A stretch of DNA of 64,000 nt from Moniliophthora roreri (GCA_001466705.2 LATX02000225.1:186001-250000); one strand, 5' to 3'; numbered from the stretch's first letter, positions 22,237 to 34,810 are shown. Notes: generated by a model from the letters alone, not told the origin. A program made the numbers and translations.

Positions 22237-23427
22237 AGGTGACAACATACAGTACAGGGAATGCTGAGCTGAGAGGGCAGAGGGACTTCAGTGAGAGCTC
22301 GAAGACTTGGTGAGCAAGCTGGAAAATTATCGAAACTATTTGAGATATGCGAGGGTGGTTTCTGCATGCGGCCAGAAAAAAATTCTAACGTCAAATCTGA
22401 TGGACTGGTGTCCCCCTTCTGGCCCATCAGATATGACATTCTGGGTGGGACCCAAAGGTGGGAACAAGATCCCAAACCGTCGTAACCAACCCAAATCCAA
22501 ATAGGACGAGATTCTCTCCATAACAGCACAATGGCACTATATGCTCTGACTCGACGACCACACGCACAGACGCGTGCTTACCAGTCAGGCCATTTTCGCC
22601 CTTGTTATCCATTCAAGCTTCTGAGATGAAATGACTCACCTGTGAATGCAATGAAGATTGGTGTGGCAATCACGATTGGCAGTAGCTTCAGGGCAGGCTG
22701 TGTCCCTTATTCTTCAAGTCGCCATGCCGTGTGCCCTGAGCAAACCCTTTGTGGCTTCCATACTCAGCTATATGACTCCTCGCCAGGCACTTTGCTACAG
22801 CTTGTAAACAGTCAGAGTCAACTGACGGAACTACTAGTTATCACTGACTTCGACCTCTTTTTTTATTTTTTTTGGCTCATCGAGATACATCTCTCTGCCA
22901 CATTCACATTCTAATCAGGTATTGCTCTCAGATCGTCACAAGGACCATCTCTTAAACAATCTAGCATACCTGCAATTGAACCTGGTCAGCGTTGAATTCC
23001 GGGTCCTTTAATTGCTTCAAAGGCCGCAGTCTTCTTTGGAAACAAATTCTTGCTGATTGCTGTGCTGACAAGTTTCCGCTAGTTTGCTGCCATTCTTCTG
23101 ATCTTTCTGCAAAGCTGTCTCTGACTGTAATCAAGAAAAATTCGCATTGAAGAAGCTTCCTCGACCTAATCACATTCACATGGTTTGTAGTACCTCATTC
23201 AAGGCGCCTTGAGTTGACGATGACCATCACATTGGACACTCTGCTCTCGCTGAGCCCAATAGTCTGTGCCTGTTCCTATTGAATTCCCGCCGCTCTACGC
23301 ATTTCTTTGGCTGGTCGACATGCACATATGCCCCTTCGCCACATTTCACCTATGGTGCCCGAGAAATACCACGGGTTTGATGGCAAGCTACGTCTATCTC
23401 AGCATCAAATATAAAGAGTTTTTGGGC
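22237..23427 (+). repeat. near-identical repeat, copy B, with about 307 bp extra at 22806-23112
   Basis: Same block as copy A, with an extra segment between CTACAGCTTGT and CTCTGACTGTAATC. The insert starts AAACAGTCAGAGTC, and CAGTCAGAG is the reverse complement of the CTCTGACTG that follows it. No clean target duplication is visible. Allelic insertion, deletion in copy A, or misassembly are all possible. Confidence 0.75.
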
Positions 23428-23744
23428 TGAGAGGGCGCCCATCGTTAAAACCCATCATTAATTCTGGTAATTTGAATTTTGCACCGAGAGCTCACTCCAA
23501 GGTCGAAATTCTCGCTGAACTTCCTGACCTCTCAGTCCGGCATTTCCTGTTCTATCGATATCGTCATCATTTCCTTTTTGTCGCTGTTGCCATCACTGCA
23601 TGTTCCTGTCGCCGAGTCCTGACCATTAATTGCATAAATATAGATCAACATCCGCCTCTTGACATCAAACCACCATGATGCCGCCACCTCGGGCCCATGA
23701 TGCCCATCCAGTGTCCCCTCCCCTTTCCGGATTTATTGCCAAGG
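23350..23744 (+). repeat. left arm of a long inverted repeat (right arm 24769-25170)
   Basis: CCTATGGTGCCCGAGAAATA ... GATGCCGCCACCTCGGGCCC ... TCCGGATTTATTGCCAAGGT is repeated in reverse complement at 24769-25170. The arms are about 400 bp, with about 1 kb between them. The copies differ at scattered sites, many of them CpG. Confidence 0.75.
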
Positions 23745-24768
23745 TGTTAGGTGGAATGTCCATGTACTGTCTGGACTAGAAGTGGGTCCCTCAAGTGCTG
23801 TTCTAAAGCAACTATCAAATAGAATACTCTTAAGCTTATCTTCTGATTGGACTAATACTGTTTCAGCTGGGAATAGATGCCGAGCATAACAAGAGGTGGA
23901 TCAAGCTGTTTCCTAGGGCCGTCCAAAGACTGGAATGTATATGGTACATATCCAGATAGCTGTTTCATCTCCTCATCTTGAAATCTTACCATTAAGTATG
24001 CCAGACTCCTCCAGGGCATTGATCCCGGGTCAATTTCTATAATGTCATGGATACGCACTCATGTTCTCACTCGGAGGATCCTCCCTCAGTGAGTTCGACC
24101 ATATGCTGTGATAGAGAATGGTAGGTGTTTTTTTTTTTTCCTGATTTCCGATCTTTTCGTAGTTCTAGTTCTCATTTACGGCAACATCTCTGTCAGGACT
24201 GCTGGCCACAGTTTTGGGCATGGTAAATCATTCTGTGTCTCCGCGATAGTACTTCACATCCTATATGTAGGTTGTATATGTTCACAATGTACATTTAACT
24301 TTGGATCCAAATGACTGTTATCCAGCATAGCAAGTTGATTGCCTTGATTTCCAGATTGTTTTTCGATAGCACTTTCTGTATTTAAAGTTGTACGAACAAA
24401 CACAAAGCTTTTACCCAATCTCTGTGAATCTACCTTTAAATATCACAACTAGTCTATATTCATCAATGCTGTTAATACAATTTGAAGAGCCTTGTGATTT
24501 CTTTAAGTGTTTAGGATAGCGCGTTGATGGAACAAAGTAGGAGAAACCTTTCTAGATGATCACCACGCTGTGATCACCACACATCACCACGGTCGACAAC
24601 TTACCGATTACTCACCCCACATCCTTTGGGATGGGGCTGAACTGCTTCATAAAGCCACTATGACCAGTATCTGATAGTTCTTATCACTTTTGTCCACCTC
24701 AAATTTATTTCGGTTGAATGGTAAGTAAGACACCTTATTGCTAGACGTTGATCTGCTAACGCAGCTAA
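23745..24768. other. spacer between inverted arms; no recognisable gene
   Basis: A minus-strand frame (24058-23852) reads MRIHDIIEIDPGSMPWRSL and nearby frames look protein-like, but I cannot assign a family. The segment could be the interior of a foldback or retroelement remnant. Confidence 0.35.
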
Positions 24769-25370
24769 CACCTTGGCAATAAATCCGGAAAGGGGAGGGG
24801 ACACTGGATGGGCATCATGGGCCCGAGGTGGCGGCATCATGGCGGTTTGATGTCAAGAGGTGGATGTTGATCTATATTTATGCAATTAATGGTCAGGACT
24901 CGGTGACGGGAACATGCAGTGATGGCAACGGCAACGAAAAGGAAATGATGATGATATTGATAGAACGGGAAGTGCCGGACTGAGAGGTCAGGAAGTTCAG
25001 CGAGAATTTCGACCTTGGAGTGAGCTCTTGGTGCAAAATTCAAATTACCAGAATTAATGATGGGTTTTAACGATGGGCACCCTCTCATCCCAAAAATTCT
25101 TCATATTTGATGCCGAGATAGGCATAGCTTGCCATCAAACCCGTGGTATTTCTCGGGCACCATAGGTGCACATTTGCATCCTAGTCGAGTCAGGCAACAC
25201 ACCATCAGAGAAGCCCGCACCAATTAATCAAATTCAGTCTAGCGTCAATTCTGATCCTTCGGGTCCTTAAGGCTTCTTCTCTGGACAACAAAGGAGAATA
25301 ATACCCTTGATGATTTGTATTGTTCCATTTTTTCTAATATACCTTTCGGAACCTGAATGTAGCGGCATAC
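24769..25370 (-). repeat. right arm of the inverted repeat, and first of two direct copies (second at 26068-26664)
   Basis: AAATCCGGAAAGGGGAGGGG ... CGGAACCTGAATGTAGCGGC recurs at 26068-26664 with a few substitutions, several at CpG. An N at 25371 follows immediately, so this may be a contig end within a repeat. The part 24769-25170 is also the inverted partner of 23350-23744. Confidence 0.75.
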
Positions 25371-25371
25371 N

Positions 25372-26067
25372 TACTACTGCATTCTGGAATCAATAGGACA
25401 TGATCACCTCTTGTAGAACTTGAGGATTTGCTATGGGTGCAGGGTTGAATGAGCCTGGAGAGATGTGTATCTGCAGTTTTGATGGGGCCAGATGATTTCC
25501 AGATGCAAGAAAATGTAATCAATAATCTGAGAAGCAAGATCATCTCAATTCAGAATGCTCACCAGCATGATTTGTACTAAGTGTTCAGCAATGGTTTGTA
25601 TCCAAACTAGTATGCTGAAATTTAGTCTTGACGGCTTGGAAATTCCCCCCGCAAAGCCAACATGATGGGATGTAGGGACCAGTGCGGGTCACCTTGACTG
25701 TAGGTGACATGAGAAATGTCTCGGATGACATCAAAAGCTCGGTGGTAAGCCATTGATTGAACAGCGTTGAAGCTGGGCATTAGTTTCCACGAGTCTATAC
25801 ATGAACCCGCCTCGTCATGGAGGTCAATGCAAAAGGTGAGATAAAATATCAGGTGAAAACTCACCTCATCCAAGTTCCCATACATCCATGAGTAAGATGT
25901 CCTTTACAGGACCCATCCAACTGCTATCTGCCTAACGGACGCTACGATGAAAGTGGAGTTGTAATGGTGTGGCATGCCTCCTGAATGAGACATGTGAAAG
26001 AAAATAAGAGTCAGTACATAGAGAAATGACTTACCTAGGACAAAATATATGGCACATTTGATACTTC
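25372..26067. other. unassigned sequence between direct repeat copies
   Basis: The minus-strand frame 25885-25622 contains SFNAVQSMAYHRAFDVIRDI and looks protein-like, possibly part of a transposon protein. I do not recognise the family. Confidence 0.3.
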
Positions 26068-26664
26068 GGCGATAAATCTGGAAAGGGAAGGGGACACTGG
26101 ATGGGCATCATGGGCCCGAGGCGGCGGCATCATGGCAGTTTGATGTCAAGAGGTGGATGTTGATCTATATTTATGCAATTAATGGTTGGGACTCGGCGAC
26201 GGGAACATGCAGTGATGGCAACGGTGACGAAAAGGAAATGATGATGATATCGATAGAATGGGAAGTGCTGGACTGAGAGGTCAGGAAGTTCAGCGAGAAT
26301 TTCGACCTTGGAGTGAGCTCTTGGTGCAAAATTCAAATTACCAGAATTAATGATGGGTTTTAATGACGGGCACCCTCTCAGCCCAAAAACTCTTCATATT
26401 TGATGCTGAGATAGGCATAGCTTGCCATCAAACCTGTGGTATTTCTCAGGCACTATAGGTGCACATTTGCATCCCAGTCGAGTCAGGCAACGCACCATCA
26501 GAGAAGCCCGCACCAATTAATCAAATTCAGTCTAGCGTCAATTCTGATCCTTTGGGTCCTTAAGGCTTCTTCTCTGGACAACAAAGGAGAATAATACCCT
26601 TGATGATTTGTATTGTTCCATTTTTTCTGATATACCTTTCGGAACCTGGATGTAGCGGCATACA
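26068..26664 (-). repeat. second direct copy of the 0.6 kb repeat
   Basis: Matches 24783-25370 over its whole length, then diverges at CATACCATCCAGTG. Substitutions between the copies include CCGG/CTGG and GACG/GATG types. Confidence 0.75.
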
Positions 26665-26963
26665 TACCATCCAGTGAATTAGACCATACCGACCTCGAAT
26701 CTCTGTTAAGCCCTCGTGTTCGGTGGTGTTGTAAATAGCAGAATAAGTACTCAGACAGTCTCACTAGATGTGTGAACAGCTGTATTGATGCCTCTACAGT
26801 ACCTGTTGTAAATAGCAGAATAAGTACTGTAGGGATTGGTTGTGAGTAAGAGAAATATACGAAAGAAATAATGTATCTTACCTCAGACAGTCTCACTAGA
26901 TGTGTGAACGGCTGAGGTGTTACAATGTGTATGTAGCTAATTTTATTAATAGGTAAGACGAGN

Positions 26964-27737
26964 ATTACAAGTCCCATAATAATTATGATAAGTTGCAATG
27001 CCATTACAACCTAAAGACAATGTTACAACTATATTACAACCCTACTGGACAGTAAATAGATACCAAATCCTTATCAGAATCACTATTAAAATGTATTGAA
27101 GTGTATTTAGCTGTTATAACGTATTTTGACTATTCAGATCAGAGACAAAAAGAAATAAAAATCCATTCATTGCAACCTCTGAGTCAAAGCCACAACCTTA
27201 CAGTAGATTAGTCAGCAGCCTGGTAGCCACTGGGTGCTCAGAACCACTGTACCACTGTGCCACATAACTATAAACACACACAGTGCATTATACCCTTTTA
27301 CTAAAAGACCTATCTCCAAAACATTTTATTCTACCCACACCGGCTTATCATTTATTGATTAAAAATCAGTTTCATTATAAACATAAATAGGTGTATCTAA
27401 TAATAAAGCCCCATTACATTGTCATGTTGCATAGGTTTTTATATGCTGTTGCACTAAGAACTTTACTTATATTTGAAATTGTGTTGTACTGGGGTTTTAA
27501 CTTGTTGTAATAACTCTATGTGGGTTGTAATGTGGTTGTAATGTGGCTATAATGTCAAATAATCCTTCCAGACAGTTGTAATGTAGTTGTAATGGGGTTG
27601 TAAGGCAGTTAAAATATTTCAATATATTGCAACTAGGCTACAATACACTTAAAATCTAGCTGGATTTATTATCATATGTTGTAACCTTTATAATCCTGTT
27701 GTAAGGATATTATAATGTAATGTACTTTTTGCAGGTG
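26964..27737. mobile_element. AT-rich element with clustered GTTGTAATG motifs in opposite orientation at its two sides
   Basis: Near the left (26986-27060) the motif appears as CATTACAAC and ATTACAAC. Near the right (27500-27720) it appears as GTTGTAATG at least five times, for example GGTTGTAATGTGGTTGTAATG. Such mirrored sub-terminal motif arrays are typical transposase-binding regions of DNA transposons. No transposase is encoded. The sequence on both flanks (26808-26962 and 27738-27887) is nearly identical, which may be an assembly overlap at the N (26963). Confidence 0.5.
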
Positions 27738-27887
27738 TAGCAGAATAAGTATTGTAGGGATTGGTTGTGAGTAAGAGAAATATACGAAAGAAATAATGTA
27801 TCTTACCTCAGACAGTCTCACTAGATGTGTGAACGGCTGAGGTGTTACAATGTGTATGTAGCTAATTTTATTAATAGGTAAGACGAG

Positions 27888-28967
27888 TCGGACGTATATC
27901 ATATAGAACGTGTATCATAGTCGGGAAGCAGGAACGGGAAACAGAGTACAGAGTAGACACCTATGGTTCCCGGTAGGCTCGTTCCCACCCGCTTTGCAAT
28001 ATTTGAAATTATGCAGGTGGGAGCTGAGTATTGCGAAGCGGCTGGTACAAACTAGGACTGATTTGGCAGGCTGCGCCAAATGTGAGTTTGGACTTGTTCA
28101 ATGCAAAATACAAAATCTCATATTGCCCGATCCCTCAACTGAGATGCAGTTTTGTCAGTGCTAAACCAAAGAAAGGAGACTCAGCGACGTAAGGCAGATT
28201 GGATACCCAGAAGACAACACTTCTTTGCTGGAAAAAGGTTCTAAGAGTCCGGGGAGAATGATTTCTGGACAGGAAACGTGCAAGTGGCTTGAGAGAATCT
28301 CATTCGTACTCAAGCATGCAAGTAAGCAGAAATATATAGTCATCCCTATCATGAATGAAACCACAGGAAGAGCCCGGAGTAATGCATAGGCTCACGTTGA
28401 TGACCTGACAGCAGATAACGAATATGCAAAATCCATGCATGTCTTGAAAGTCCAGTTCGGATGCCTGAGACAGTGTTCGTCGCAAGTAGAGGGTCCAGGA
28501 ATCTTAAGCTTCAAAAAGGTACAACCAAAGTTGCCATAAGAGGTATAGAGGCCAATAACAGATGTAAGAGCCCTAGTTTCTAAGCCAAAAAGCCAGATTA
28601 GGTGGTTGAGGTCATGGAAAGAAGTCAAGAAACGGCTGATTTCACTAAGTCCGAACTCATCTTTGGCAGGGCCTGCCAAAATGGCCCCGGTTTGTACCAG
28701 TCCCTTCTGTCTCGTCATTCCCCTTGCCACTGCTCTGAACTTTTTTCAAATAGTAAACAGACTCTGAGTAGACGAGACCGAATGGGAATGGGCATGAGTC
28801 TAGGTTCCCAGGTATATCCACAAATTAGTGGGCATGATCCGACTGGATGACACCACCCAATTTGTGGAAAAAACACCCAGAGACCAAAGCTCTTCAACAT
28901 CTCTGGATTTATTTTCACTCTAAAAAGTTCTAGATTCCCTAGGTCCCTCCAAGTCGTGCAAGACCCA
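27888..28967. repeat. region with inverted arms at 28026-28095 and 28645-28715
   Basis: CTGGTACAAACTAGGACTGA ... TTTGGCAGGC is found again in reverse complement near 28650-28712 (CTGGTACAAACCGGGGCCAT ... TTTTGGCAGGC). This suggests a small inverted-repeat element of roughly 0.7-0.9 kb. No gene recognised. Confidence 0.5.
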
Positions 28968-29466
28968 TATGCTGGATGGATCTGGAGCTCGACATCGGCG
29001 TTAGTGTGTCATTGTCAGTCTCACCATCTTTCACATAGGCTTCGTCATTGTTCTGATTGCCCTGTCATCGTTGCCAGAAGCCGTTGTTGCCGTTGTTCAT
29101 GTTGGGAAAATTTTAGGGGCGTACCAATCCCTCAAAAAAAAATCTCATTGCTCATAATGAATTTCAGACCAGGTCATTGTCATCACTGGTCATTTTCACT
29201 CAGCTCTCTTGTTGTTGTTGTTGTCGTGCATAGTTTAACGGAGACTCCAGTGCGTCACACTTTACCAAAAATTATCTTAAGGCTGACCTTTGTGCTTGAG
29301 TAGACCCAGAATGGACTGTTTTCTCATTATTATTCATTGTCATGCTATACCCCAGAGCTGTGCAACAAAAATATTTTCTCTGTTCCTGCCCTCTTCCACA
29401 CCTCGCACCTCGCACCTCTTGCCAACTTTACCTTACTCAAACTTCTGTGGTAACTAGCTGCCTCAA
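28968..29466 (+). repeat. 0.5 kb repeat, CpG-eroded copy (partner 29536-30029)
   Basis: ATGCTGGATGGATCTGGAGC to GTAACTAGCTGCCTCAA occurs twice, the second time right after the N at 29535. In the first 130 bp about eleven differences are C-to-T or G-to-A changes at sites that are CpG in the other copy (GTGTGTCATTG versus GTGCGTCATCG; CTCACC versus CTCGCC). This copy is the mutated one. Confidence 0.85.
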
Positions 29467-29535
29467 CATTGCACAAAATGGCAAGTTGGCATGACCAAGG
29501 AATAACACCCAACACTTGTGAACACCCCCATATAN

Positions 29536-30029
29536 ATGCTGGATGGATCTGGAGCTCGACATCGGCGTTAGTGCGTCATCGTCGGTCTCGCCATCTTTCA
29601 CACGGGCTTCGTCATCGTTCTGATTGCCCCGTCATCGTTGCCAGAAGCCGCCGTCGCCGTCGTTCATGTTAGGGAAATTTTAGGTGCGTACCAATCCCTC
29701 AAAAATCTCATCGCTCATAATGAATTTCAGGCCAGGTCGTTGCCATCACCGGTCGTTTTCACTCAGCTCTCTTGTCGTTGTTATCGTCGTGCATAGTTCA
29801 ACGGAGATTCCAGTGCGTCACACTTTACCAAAAATTATCTTAAGGCTGACCTTTGTGCTCGAGTAGACCCAGAATGGACCGTTTTCTCATTATTATTCAT
29901 TGTCATGCTATACCCCAGGGCTGCACAACAAAAATATTTTCTCTGTTCCTGCCCTCTTCCGCACCTCGCACCTCGCACCTCTTGCCAACTTTACCTTACT
30001 CAAACTTCTGTGGTAACTAGCTGCCTCAA
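29536..30029 (+). repeat. 0.5 kb repeat, CpG-preserved copy
   Basis: Partner of 28968-29466. It keeps CpG at nearly all sites where the other copy has TpG or CpA, so these are not simply the same sequence read twice. Confidence 0.85.
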
Positions 30030-32960
30030 TGGCTGGCCACGAGTCTCGCAACTATAATTATTGGTCTTGGTCGTCATAATCCCACTTACACCTTTCCTTA
30101 TTTCTCCATCTTCAGTTTGCTACTTATCTGTTCTCTAGTGGAGTTTACCTTGAATGTCACCTCAAGCCAGTCAGAACAATGTGAAGGAGAACACTTTCAA
30201 CTCAGAGTTTGGGTAATACACTATGGTGAACACATGCCAGTAGTTTATACTGACATGTAAGATTAACTTCTTCAAATCCCTCTCAGGAAGGTGAGCATGA
30301 CAAGGCTATTGATAATGCGAAATGATCTCATTCTTGGTTCAGGTAAGTTTTGAAGCTCTCAACCTGGATAACGCTACTGACTCTCACCCTCAACAGAATT
30401 ATGGACAGGGCGGGGGATTGGGACAGACATGGTCATCAGGGCAAAGGGCATTGGAGCGGTCAAGACAAGGGTTTGACAGCGAGGGACTTCACGTAGATTA
30501 CAAGTCCATGTACATACACGTACATCGTCAGAATTCATTAGGTTTGCAAATATTTATTCCATGGTATCTGGTGCAAAATCGGTGGTAACCTGCTCAAATA
30601 CAGATGCCAAACGCCGGCCAAGCGCCCACTGCCTGCCCCTTCTCTGTAGCTCAATGTCGTAATATTACCCCTACAAACCGGTCATATAAGACCCCAATAA
30701 GAGCAAGAAGTATAATTTTTAAAAATAAAAGACTAGATTGAGGGAGAAACTTATGAACACTGCTAAGGACACCAAACTGGTCAGAAACTCACTGCATAAT
30801 TGACTTTACTGGTGTTGGCAAATGCTCTAAGGCCTCGGGGGCCAGAATAACTGCAAAGAAACATTGGATGGTGTATTTAGAATGTTTCCAGGAACTTTGG
30901 ATGCAGGGGGAAGCCGGAGACCTGATGGTCCTGTTTAAAGATATTATCATGCATTAATCACAGTAATAGTCAGCACAAGTTGTGCCTTGAACGGTACTTC
31001 AACCAGAACTGCCACATTCCCAGCCCCCTACTGCTTCCAAAATTCTCCTGGTCACTCTTGGTACCTTCTCTTTAAATATTTAGTTTTACTTTGACCATAA
31101 TATTTCAAACACTCTGTGGTGTTGCAGAATTTTCAGAAGTGTGATGAGTTTCTCACCCTTCAATGACATTTCACTGTATCGACAGGTTCCCTTCAGTGAA
31201 ATGTGCCACAATACTGGATATTTATGTAACTGGATACTACAAGAGTAACATGGCACTATTATATGAAGTGTAAGACCAGTGCTTCAATGCAGGAAGTGCA
31301 GAATTGTGGAGGCAGAGAGTGGGTGCTTGTTGAGTGCTCAAGACTTAAATGTGGGTCAGTGCTCAGTGAGCCAGCTCCTTTTTGCTCATGGATTAAGGCA
31401 AGGAGAGCATATAAACAGAGAAAAGGTCTTGAAACTAAATGATACCAGATACATGATGGATCCCAACACTAATACCAATGTTCCCTTTATAATACTCTGC
31501 ATGGTACAGTACACTGCTCTCTACTATAGTGCCAACAAATCATTATGGAGGTGAGTGGTTTTGAGGCAACAAGAGAAGTAAAGCTCCTGGGGCCCAAAGA
31601 GATGATGGGGTTACAAAACATAACGGTTCATCACATCTGTGACTGGACAAATGTCCATGAACCATCGCCAAACAATGTCTCAGCTGAGTTGAGCCACTAT
31701 CTGACATCTGGGGACTGGTCAGGAGCCTTGAGCCTGAGTCTGGGAAGGGATGGGAGAGGAAACAGGAGAGTCCAGCCAAAAAAAGAGAAGGCTGTGATGG
31801 TCAGAGAGGAGATAGGAAACCGATTATGGGAGAGAAAAGATGCAGTCATGAGCAGTTGTTTTGGGATCGATGACACATCCCTGAGTCCCTTTGAAGTCCG
31901 TTCACATCACCACATTGTCAAAGTACTTGGTGGCCACACCAGCATGAGCATGGGAGGCTCAAGAATATGGGAATAAATTATTTTTAAATTATCTGAGAAT
32001 GTAGAGTAGCACGGTCCTGTGCAAAGACAAGTGGAAGCAAAAAAGAAAAAGAGGAAGAAAAAATTCAAGTCACTGACACACCGTGCAGTAACAATGAAAG
32101 GCATTGCATGTCCCCAAGAACTAAGGTTTACTCAGCCTAAACTCAAGGCTCACCTGCTTTCACTGGAATGCAAAAATTGAGGGTCAAGAAAGGTTTGCAA
32201 GGGGATTGGGGACATTCTTGAGCTGAGATGGTAGTGAGAGAGGAAGAATGAACACACCTTGAACATGAGATTTATTGCAGGCCCGTATACCTTGTATGTA
32301 CAGGAACAGGCACATGGGAAATGAGCTGTGAGCTGTGGAACATGAGGCAAATGGCCACTTGCATGTTCTCATCACTTGTTGTGCTGCTATATCATATCTC
32401 ATCGTCTTTCAGTGCATATCTCATTGTCTATTTCTTATCGGGGTCATCTATTGACCACTTCTGCCTAGTGAAAAAAAAGCATGAAGTTCTTCCAGCCTAG
32501 GAAAAAGACGGCCCCAAGTAGGGACCTCTGTATTGTTTTCCAGCTTATTCTGTCCTCTTTCCCTCATGTTCTCTTCCTCCACCCTCAACCAATGTTGGCT
32601 TTGCAGCATCAGCTTCTCAATGTAACCAACACATGCCATCACCAGCACTCTATGGTAGGAATCTATTTATTCAATGGATCTGTATATTGACATGTTCTCC
32701 AATGCCTCTTTCCACAGATAGAACTCATTCCATGGCATTCCAAGGTGGCTAAATCAGCATTGTGTTCTCAACCAAGGGTCTCAATGGATGAATCTAGAGC
32801 ATGCCACATGTATCAATAGGAGAATGGGTATTGCTGAGGTGTCAAATCATGTGTGACTCCTGGTGAGTCCTCCTTTCTTTTCCTCCTCCTAAATTTGCTC
32901 ATTTGGGTCACACAGGCTCAGGCCCTGATATAAAGACCACATAGTAGTACCAATCCCCAC
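30030..32960. other. no gene recognised; CpG-poor
   Basis: Frames of 90-140 codons (31279-31554, 31545-31976, +) show no family resemblance. TE-derived sequence of unknown type is likely. Confidence 0.35.
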
Positions 32961-32975
32961 AGTGCAACATATCTC

Positions 32976-34810
32976 ATGCCTCCTACGACCTATGAATCAT
33001 CTACCAGCCTTATTCTCAACTGGTTCAAGGGCCTTTGGGATGCACTCACAGAGTGTGAGCACTGCGCTCATGCAAGTGCTCTTGTTGAGAAAGAACTTGA
33101 AGAACTTCACCTCGGAGAACCTATTCTTGATGACGACAACATCCCAGACCTTCTTGACAGCAATGACTCTGATACTGAATCTCTGTTTGGAGATGAGTCA
33201 GAGTCAGACAGAGAAGATAGGACTGAGGACGCCATGATGGTTGATGTGGGGCCAATCTCAAGCACCATTACAACAGTGAACAGTGTTGTTGAGAAGACAA
33301 AGACAGCCAGTCTGCCTGCAGCATATCAGAAGACTGTCAAGGAGCTTGCACAGAACATTTCTGCTGATACTTAAAGCAGCTACAAAAGGTATGCTTTACC
33401 CTATGCTTTAGCCCACTGCTTGTACTGATCATGTTTCTTTATCACAGCATTGTCAAGAAGGCTGAAAAATATTTTAAGGATGAAGGCCTTATATCTGTGG
33501 GTGAGGACTTTTCTGTGAGCAGCCATGTTCTGATGCTCCAACTCTTGCTGTTCTTGTGATTATGAAGATGTACATGTTCATTCATCATACTACTGCTTGA
33601 GCCTGATAACAGCCTGTAGATGTGACACAGTTAATCCTGATGGCTCCATAAAGCCTTCACATGAGATCCAAGCTGGCTTCTCACATGCTGAGAAGGTTCA
33701 AGTGGCCTTCCATAATGCTTTCAAGCAGAAGAGCTTGACTGAACCTTGGCATGAGAGCAAGGTAACAGGCAAGATGTTGGGAAATCTGATGATCTCTCCA
33801 ATGATATCCAAGTATATGAAGAGCCTAAAGCAGTGGAAGGTTCAAGCTGGTGAAACACTGACAAGTTCTCAAGCTATAACTGAGGTAATGTCTATTCCTT
33901 TATGGGATTTCTCAGCCTACCTTATTCGATCAGAAGGATATTTTCCAATTTTTCAATGTGAGTCACAAGCCGGAGAACAAGATCAAGTCTGCTATCTGTA
34001 TTCCCTGAGATCCCTCCCAACCTTGACCACTTGGTAGATGTTTATGCCATCTGCTTCTATTCATATACACCATTTCATTCCTATGTCTGTTGCATATTGA
34101 TAAAGCCCTCCAGATCCAGGCAGACGACATCAAGGTGGAAAAAGATTCAAAGGGCAGATGGCTTATGGAGTTGTGACTCCCTTTTCATAAAACTCATCAA
34201 TATGGTGGTACGTCTTTGCTCCTACTGTAGATTGTTGGCTTATCATTCTGCTGCAGATATCAAACCATTCTATCTTTGTGAATTCCCAGATCACCTCAAA
34301 CACCTATGTCCAATTGCTGCATATTTTGAGTGGATCTCTGAGGGTGATATCTCAGATGGTTTTGTGTGTCATAATGTCAATCAGAATGACATTGTTTCTG
34401 TGGATGAGAATGTAGCCATGGTCAGTATATTCAACTCTTTATTTATGCTTTCACCAGCTTACTTTAATACTCAGACCTTGCAGACTTTCCTTACCCACTT
34501 CTACAACAACATTGAAGAGATTGGTCTGGATTCAACTGTGTATGGTGGTCATTCCTTCCACCATGGAGGCTGCCAATGGTTGTCAGTAGAGTGGTGATGG
34601 CCACTCCACAAGATCTGCAAATGGGGAGGTTGGAGCCAAGAATTGATGAACTTGACTATTGTCAAGTATCTAATCTCTTGGAATGAAAACCCTATGTTTC
34701 TATGGGAGAACTTTTTCCTCATGGATGAGCAGGCAACTATTGCATGTGGTACATGTGGTCGCAGTTGCTTGTGTTATGGCTCAGCAACTGTTAGTGCTAA
34801 TATAGTTTAG
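32976..34810 (+). pseudogene. tyrosine-recombinase-type transposase (Crypton-like DNA breaking-rejoining enzyme), heavily CpG-mutated
   Basis: Fragments in order match a tyrosine-recombinase family abundant in mushroom genomes: an acidic N-terminus (32976-33374), PWHESKVTGKMLGN and KVQAGETLTSSQAIT near 33750-33900, the core FLCLLHIDKALQIQADDIKV (about 34080-34130), LPFHKTHQYG, DIKPFYL, YGGHSFHHGGCQWLSVE (34541-34591), LTIVKYLISWNENP (about 34652-34690) and a CGTCGRSC tail. In tyrosine recombinases the catalytic arginines sit in the LLRxDE and HSFRRGG motifs. Here these read LLHID (CAT at 34093) and HSFHHGG (34550-34570). ELRLPF has become EL-stop-LPF (TGA at 34174), and SVERRW has become SVEW-stop-W (34592-34597). 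Each change fits CGN losing its CpG. The putative Tyr nucleophile (34667) survives. The gene cannot make an active enzyme. Confidence 0.75.

Noticed and set aside
21358..22529. The approximately 125-codon minus-strand frames (RPIWIWVGYDGLGS...) as a gene
   Set aside because: They occur in both repeat copies with no domain, no introns consistent with a longer protein and no start context; probably chance frames in a repeat.
26964..27740. CRISPR-like array because of the recurring GTTGTAATG
   Set aside because: The repeats are too short, irregularly spaced and in both orientations; this is a eukaryotic genome with sub-terminal transposon motifs.
28956..29866. Arginine/histidine-rich frames as repeat-encoded proteins
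   Set aside because: They come from CGT/CAT-rich repeat sequence, differ by CpG changes and have no recognisable domain.
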